Of a stretch of 64,000 nt of DNA, positions 59,445 through 64,000 are shown one piece after another; position 1 is the first letter of the stretch; each line of letters starts with the position of its first letter. Source of the stretch: an uncultured Opitutia bacterium. Lineage in GTDB: Bacteria > Verrucomicrobiota > Verrucomicrobiia > Opitutales > Opitutaceae. The notes below the pieces were generated by a model. It saw only the letters and a program-made list of their open reading frames with translations, was not told the DNA's origin and searched no databases. The stretch is taken from contig CAIPAH010000023.1 in NCBI GenBank assembly GCA_903862955.1, positions 62,001-126,000 on the forward strand, given 5' to 3'. Both the position numbers and the translations under genes were made by a program.

Positions 59445-62400
59445 TCAACCGAGCCAGGCTTCGCGGACCATTTGCAGGTGTTGGGGGAGGGCGCGGGCCT
59501 GGTGATAGCTTCGCGCCGCGCGGGCATGGGCCATGGAGAGCATCTTGCGGTTGCCGGCGAAATGGTCGGCCAGCGCCTGTTTCAAGGCTGCGGCGAGCTT
59601 GAACGGATCACCGGCGGGGACGAGGTAGGCCTCGTCGGTGTTGGTGACCATCTCGGGAATGCCATTCACGTCGGTGCTGACAATGCGATTGCCGAACACC
59701 ATGGCCTCGAGGAGCACGCGGGGAAAGGACTCCTCGAAGCTCGTGCAGACCAGCAAGTCGGCGAGCCGGTAGAAATCGTAGATCTCGCCGGTTTCCGGAA
59801 AAACTTTCACCTCGTGGAGGCCCATGAGCTGGATGTCTTCCTGGAGTGACTCCATGTAGAGCCCCGGGCGGGCGCCGACCATCACCCATTGAATTTTCCG
59901 GCCGGGAAAGAGGTCGGGCAGCTGCTTGGCGAGGAGGTCGATCGCGCGGATGTAGATGTGCTGGCCCTTGCGCTCGCAGACCGAGCCGATGTTGACGACG
60001 AGCACGGCGTCGGGATCGAGCCCGTGTTTGCGGCGGAGCGCCGCCGGGTCATGGCCGGAGGCAAACTGCTCGATCCGCGCAAAATCGACCCAGCTGGGCA
60101 GCAGGCGGAAATTGTCGCCGGTGTTGTATTCCTCGAACAACGCGCGCGTGGCCTGGGCGGTGAAAACGACGCGCGTGGCGAGCCGGAATGCGTCGGCCAC
60201 GGTCACGTGCATGGCCGGCGGCAGCAGGGGGGCGAAGAAGCGCTTCACGGAGTTGCTCTCGTGGATGTAGAGCGCGGAGGACTTGCCGAGGTGGGCGGCG
60301 AGGTGCACGCCCCAGAACGTCAGCATCGTGTTGCAGACGAAGACGTCGGTGTCATCCCACGAGCGCGTCGCGGCGAACTTGCGGAGCGCAGCGGTGAAAT
60401 CGTCCGGGACCTTGGCGGCGAGGAGTTCCGCGACGTCCCAGATCTCGACCTTCAGCCCCAGTTGCTCGTAGCGGGCGCGCAGCGGGCCGTCGCTGGGGGA
60501 GGCGATCGTCACCATGACGCCCGGCTGCTCGGCCAGGAAGCGGGCGAGTTCGAAGATGAAGATCGGCGCGCCCTCGAAATTGAGGTTGTGCGTGAGTACG
60601 AGCGCCCGAAAAGGCCGGGCGGTCTGCGCATAGCGCTGGTGGTAGGGATTGAGCGGCAGGTTTCGCGGCGGAAAATTGAGGGCCTCGTTGAGGTAAGGAT
60701 CCCGGTGGCCGCGGTAACGCTCGAGATAGGCGACGTGTTCCCGCTCGGCATAGGTGTGTCCCCGACTCGCGCTGCCGACATGGCGGAGCACGGCGGATGG
60801 CGAAAACACGGTGCGAAAACCGGCGGCTTGGGCCCGCAGGCAAAAGTCGACGTCGTTGTAGGCGACCTGGAGTTTCTCCTCATCGAAACCCTGCAGCTGG
60901 CGATAAAGGTCGGTGCGCGTGAGGAGGCAGGCGCCGGTGACAGCAGCGACATTGCGCGCGGCGTGCGGCAGGAAGAGATGGCCGAGGTCGTCGGCCGGCT
61001 CCTTTTCAAACAGGACATGGGGCAGGCCGTCCGAGCGGCTGAGCGCGATGCCGGCGTGGTTCAGCGTGCCGTCGGGGTAGAGCAATTTCGCCCCCACGAC
61101 GCCCACGCCGGGGACGGTAAGCCACCCGGCGAGATCCTCGAGCCAGCCAGGGGCGAGGGCCTCGACGTCATTGTTGAGGTGAAGGACAAAGGGTGTGGAC
61201 GCCCGGGCGGTGCCGAGATTGACGAGACGGGAGTAGTTGAAGCCCTCGGGTGAAACGGGGGCGCGGATGACTTCGCAGCGCAGGTCGGGGCGGCCTGGCA
61301 GGGACTGCAGGTAGGCGATGGTGTCGGGATCGTCGGAGTTGTCGTCGACCACGACCACCTGCACGGAATCGCGTGGCGTGGAGCGAGCGATGGAGTCGAG
61401 GCAGGTGCGGAGGAGGTCAGCCCGGTTGCGGGTGGGGATGACGATCGTGACGGGATTCTCGCGCAGGATGGCCGGGTTCCATTTCAGCTGGTAGAGGCAA
61501 AGCGCGTAGTCCTCGGCGATCTGGGGCAGCACGGGCTCGGCGCGGAGTGCGCGATGGCGGAGGGCGTCGACGATGCCTTTGCGGGCGGTTTCGAAGAGGT
61601 AATTTTTCTGGTCGCCGCGGGTGGCGGTGCTTTGGGCATGCGCACGCCAATGGTAACTGATAAACGGCACGTGGATCACATCCGCGGCGGGGATGAGTTC
61701 CCAGCACCGCAGGAACAAGTCGATATCCTGCGCGCCATTGAATTCGGGCCGGAGGCGGCCGGCTTTTTCGACTAGGTCGCGGCGGATGACAGTGAGGTGG
61801 TGCGTGTAGTTGTGCGTGATCGCCATCTCCGGGTTCCAGTCGCCCTTGAACTGCGGATCGAACCGGCGGCCGGTGTCGTCGATCTTGTCCTCGTCGGTGT
61901 AAAGATAGCCCGCCGTGGGATGGCGCGCGATGGCCTGGGCAACATGCAGCAGCGCGTCGTGGGGCAGGACGTCGTCGTGGTCGAGGAGGGCGACGAAACC
62001 GCCCGTGGCCACATCGAGCGCGGAATTGGTGGCCCGGGCGATGTGGCCGTTTTCCGCCCGGAAGACAGGCTTGATCCGGGCGTCGGCGCGGGCGGCTTCC
62101 TCGAGGATCTGCCGAACATGTGGCTGCGAGGAAGCGTCGTCCGCGATGCAGAGTTCCCAGCGCGGGTAGACCTGCAGGCGCAGGCTCTCGAGCAGTTCGC
62201 GGAGGTATTTTTCCGGGGTGTTGTAGGCCGGCACCACCACGCTGATGAGCGGGCCGCCGGCCGCGACCAGGGCGGCGGCGTCCTGCTCGAGCACGGCGCG
62301 CAGGCGCGGCGTGAGCCGGTTGTGCCAGCACCAGCGGGTGTAGGGGTCCTGGTCGCGTCGCCGGACAATCTCGGCCGGCACCGCCGCCGTCTCGCCGTGG

Positions 62401-63407
62401 CCCAGGGTGGCGGCGAGGTGCTGCTGCAGCCGGGAAATTTCCGCGCGGGACTCCTTCCAACTGTCGAAGCGATACCGACCGACCAGCACGCCGCGCAGCA
62501 TCGCGGCGACGACCTTGAAAAAATAGAGCCGGCGATAAATCGGGACCGGCCCGCTATGTTCATCGCGGCGGTCCAGATACATGCGGCGGGCAAAGGCCAG
62601 CCGGCGGGGGCCGTCGCCCGTCTCCGCGAAGATCTTCAGGTTCGCCGGGCTGGGGGTGTCGGGGCGGATGTCGACCAGGCCGTAGTAGCCTGACTTGAGC
62701 GCGTTGGCATGGTCCGGGCGGTGGGCGGCGACGTCGGTTCGATCCTTGGGAAAGACCAGGCGGTTCTCGGTGAGCACGCCGGTCGTGGCGCTGAGCTGCT
62801 GGATTTCGCCGCTGGTGCCGAAAATCCAGCCGGTGATGCGGAATTTGCCGTAGCCGGCATTGATCCAGAAGCCCGGGTTTTCAATGAAGCCGAGGAAGCG
62901 CTCGCCGATGACGATGTCGCTGGTGGGCATGAGCACATCGTTAAGCACGGCATCGGTTTCGCGGCAGAGCTGTGACCAGGACGCTCGGTGAAAATGCCGG
63001 TAGAGATGGGCCAGGGTCTGGTAAACCACCGCGGCGCGGAGGAGGCGCGGCGGCTTGGTGGCGCTGGAGGGCAGGCCGGACGTGTCGAGGGCGGTGCGGA
63101 AGAACTCCCGCCAGCCCCGGCCATCGTGGTAGTCCAGGGCCAGTTCCCTGGCTCCGCGCCACACTTGCACCCGTTGCACGAAGCCTGTCCGCAGCGATGG
63201 CACGCCGGCGCCGAAGGCGGCCAGCGTGTCCGGACGGTCGAGGCCGTAAATCCCAAGAAATACCCGGCGATCCACGCGGGCGCGCAGATCGACGCAAACC
63301 GCTCCCTCGCCGGGAAAAAGCCAACCGGTGACCTCGATGCCAGCGACTTCCGGCCGCCAATGGGCGGGACTGTCGATATGGAAGCGCGGTGCGGGGGGGG
63401 CGGTCAT
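59445..63407 (-). CDS. Giant GT2-GT2-GT4 glycosyltransferase
   Basis: 1320 aa, ATG 63407; first gene of the array. Module A (~15-110: IEVTGWLFPGEGAVCVDLRA, VFLGIYGLDRPD); module B (~165-290: FLGFIENPGFWINAGYGKF, ITGWIFGTSGEIQQLSA, YYGLVDIRPDT). GT2-1 (~385-620: ISVVVPAYNTPEKYLRELLE, CIADDASSQPHV, LLDHDDVLPHDALL, YTDEDKIDDTGRRFDP). GT2-2 (~665-905: VTIVIPTRNRADLLRTC, VVVDDNSDDPD, VLHLNNDVEALAPGW, YNDVDFCLRAQAAG). GT4 (~945-1320: VLTHNLNFEGAPIFIFELA, VNIGSVCERKGQHIYIRA, EESFPRVLLEAMVFGN). All three catalytic domains look intact, so one chain could add several sugars. Codons 3-6 contain a C8 run (63393-63400). No membrane span is seen; a cytoplasmic, membrane-associated role is likely. Confidence 0.93.
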   Translation of the reverse strand: MTAPPAPRFHIDSPAHWRPEVAGIEVTGWLFPGEGAVCVDLRARVDRRVFLGIYGLDRPDTLAAFGAGVPSLRTGFVQRVQVWRGARELALDYHDGRGWREFFRTALDTSGLPSSATKPPRLLRAAVVYQTLAHLYRHFHRASWSQLCRETDAVLNDVLMPTSDIVIGERFLGFIENPGFWINAGYGKFRITGWIFGTSGEIQQLSATTGVLTENRLVFPKDRTDVAAHRPDHANALKSGYYGLVDIRPDTPSPANLKIFAETGDGPRRLAFARRMYLDRRDEHSGPVPIYRRLYFFKVVAAMLRGVLVGRYRFDSWKESRAEISRLQQHLAATLGHGETAAVPAEIVRRRDQDPYTRWCWHNRLTPRLRAVLEQDAAALVAAGGPLISVVVPAYNTPEKYLRELLESLRLQVYPRWELCIADDASSQPHVRQILEEAARADARIKPVFRAENGHIARATNSALDVATGGFVALLDHDDVLPHDALLHVAQAIARHPTAGYLYTDEDKIDDTGRRFDPQFKGDWNPEMAITHNYTHHLTVIRRDLVEKAGRLRPEFNGAQDIDLFLRCWELIPAADVIHVPFISYHWRAHAQSTATRGDQKNYLFETARKGIVDALRHRALRAEPVLPQIAEDYALCLYQLKWNPAILRENPVTIVIPTRNRADLLRTCLDSIARSTPRDSVQVVVVDDNSDDPDTIAYLQSLPGRPDLRCEVIRAPVSPEGFNYSRLVNLGTARASTPFVLHLNNDVEALAPGWLEDLAGWLTVPGVGVVGAKLLYPDGTLNHAGIALSRSDGLPHVLFEKEPADDLGHLFLPHAARNVAAVTGACLLTRTDLYRQLQGFDEEKLQVAYNDVDFCLRAQAAGFRTVFSPSAVLRHVGSASRGHTYAEREHVAYLERYRGHRDPYLNEALNFPPRNLPLNPYHQRYAQTARPFRALVLTHNLNFEGAPIFIFELARFLAEQPGVMVTIASPSDGPLRARYEQLGLKVEIWDVAELLAAKVPDDFTAALRKFAATRSWDDTDVFVCNTMLTFWGVHLAAHLGKSSALYIHESNSVKRFFAPLLPPAMHVTVADAFRLATRVVFTAQATRALFEEYNTGDNFRLLPSWVDFARIEQFASGHDPAALRRKHGLDPDAVLVVNIGSVCERKGQHIYIRAIDLLAKQLPDLFPGRKIQWVMVGARPGLYMESLQEDIQLMGLHEVKVFPETGEIYDFYRLADLLVCTSFEESFPRVLLEAMVFGNRIVSTDVNGIPEMVTNTDEAYLVPAGDPFKLAAALKQALADHFAGNRKMLSMAHARAARSYHQARALPQHLQMVREAWLG

Positions 63408-63503
63408 GAAAACAGCGGGAAATTAAGCGGTGACCCCGAGGGGAGAGTAAAGCCTGTTCCGGCCGGCGGGTGACCCATTAAACGGGTTGGCAAGGCCCGG
63501 GTG

Positions 63504-64000
63504 ATGACTTTGCCTTGCCGGATGGGAAACCCCTCTGCCGCGCGACCGCCCGGCCGCCTTGAGTCGTGGCTGGCACTGGCGGCTTTTGTGGCGTGCCTCG
63601 CGGGGCATTTTGCGGGGGCCATGGTCGGCTGGCAGAGCCGCAACCTGCCAGGCGTCGAATACCGGCAGGCGCAGACGGCGATTTCAGCATATTTCATCAA
63701 GGAGAGCCGCGATTTCTCCCTCGCGTATCCGACCCCGGTGCTGGGCAAGCCGTGGTCGATTCCGCTGGAATTCCCGCTTTACCAATGGACTGCGGTGGCG
63801 GTGAGTGACGTGACCGGCCTGGGCCTGACCAAGGCGGGGCGGGTGGTAAGCCTGGCGTGTTTCTACCTGATGTTGCCGGCGCTGTTTCTCCTGCTCGGAC
63901 GCTGGCGGGTGGCGCCGGGACACCGCTGGCTGGTGCTCGCAGTGGTGGTGACGTGCCCGCTGTATGTCTTTTATTCGCGGGCGTTCCTGATCGAGACGAT
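63504..64000 (+). CDS. GT39/ArnT-like membrane protein (3' end outside window)
   Basis: Partial: 165 complete codons from ATG 63504 with no stop before the window ends; an in-frame ATG at 63522 is an alternative start. An N-terminal span (LALAAFVACLAGHFAGAMVG) is followed by the external loop RNLPGVEYRQAQTAISAYFI and a PWSIPLEFPLYQW segment. The Y-R-x-x-Q-T-A pattern followed by F-P-L-Y is familiar from GT39-like proteins in glycan clusters. Two more spans (residues ~108-125 and ~135-155) are visible. It diverges from the GT array with a 96-base gap that contains GC-rich dyads but no clear promoter. Transferase function is inferred by family. Confidence 0.8.
   Translation, partial: MTLPCRMGNPSAARPPGRLESWLALAAFVACLAGHFAGAMVGWQSRNLPGVEYRQAQTAISAYFIKESRDFSLAYPTPVLGKPWSIPLEFPLYQWTAVAVSDVTGLGLTKAGRVVSLACFYLMLPALFLLLGRWRVAPGHRWLVLAVVVTCPLYVFYSRAFLIET

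Noticed and set aside
1-64000. tRNA, rRNA, riboswitch, CRISPR, IS element or prophage genes
   Set aside because: I looked for repeat arrays, transposase motifs, terminal inverted repeats and conserved RNA features and found none; a covariance-model search would be needed to exclude small RNAs.

Overview
The window is a dense, GC-rich (roughly two-thirds G+C by eye) bacterial chromosomal segment of 43 genes, almost all for making or decorating a cell-surface polysaccharide or glycolipid. A FecI-like sigma factor, a FecR anti-sigma factor and an STN-type TonB-dependent receptor indicate a Gram-negative outer membrane. Together with the high GC, the cytoplasmic GT repertoire and the many large polytopic sugar-transferase-like proteins, this fits Opitutaceae (Verrucomicrobiota). 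That assignment is inference from style, not from a marker gene. I saw no rRNA, tRNA, CRISPR array, insertion sequence, phage gene or origin.

Layout. Region 1-14.6 kb: a truncated SDR and an MGDG-synthase-like glycosyltransferase, methyltransferases, four GT4 glycosyltransferases, a serine-palmitoyltransferase-like alpha-oxoamine synthase and three polytopic membrane proteins, with frequent strand switches. Region 14.6-19.9 kb (+): a membrane protein, an epimerase, a DegT/StrS aminotransferase and an ArnC-like GT2, resembling an Arn-type module that makes a polyprenyl-phosphate amino sugar and transfers it. Region 19.9-28.0 kb (-): a GT2, an acyltransferase, rfbA, a four-helix-bundle gene broken by an amber codon, rfbB, an NRS/ER-like epimerase-reductase, a dolichol-phosphate-mannose-synthase-like GT2, a methyltransferase and an epimerase. 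Region 28.0-33.0 kb (-): the TonB receptor/FecR/sigma trio. Region 33.2-39.0 kb (-): methyltransferase, GT2, YfhO-like protein, epimerase. Region 39.1-43.3 kb (+): a tandem duplicated pair of GT-C-like proteins. Region 43.3-50.8 kb (-): three more large membrane proteins and a GT2. Region 51.0-63.4 kb (-): four very large related glycosyltransferases that share two N-terminal modules and a C-terminal GT4 domain. A partial GT-C-like gene runs off the right edge.

How it may work together (inference): cytoplasmic enzymes make nucleotide sugars (dTDP-glucose, 4-keto-6-deoxyglucose, then probably dTDP-rhamnose through a single bifunctional enzyme, plus an amino sugar). GT2 enzymes of the polyprenyl-phosphate-sugar synthase type (up to four) charge lipid carriers, and about ten GT-C-like integral membrane proteins could use these on the periplasmic side. 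GT4/GT2 enzymes build the chain in the cytoplasm. No Wzx, Wzy or ABC exporter is visible in the window, so export must be encoded elsewhere or done by one of the uncharacterised membrane proteins.

The observations most worth following are the four-member GT fusion array (one member with a degenerate GT2 domain), the NRS/ER-like enzyme in place of RmlC+RmlD, the amber-interrupted gene inside the rfb operon, and three convergent gene pairs that all have a 12-nt gap and a hairpin built from the two stop codons.
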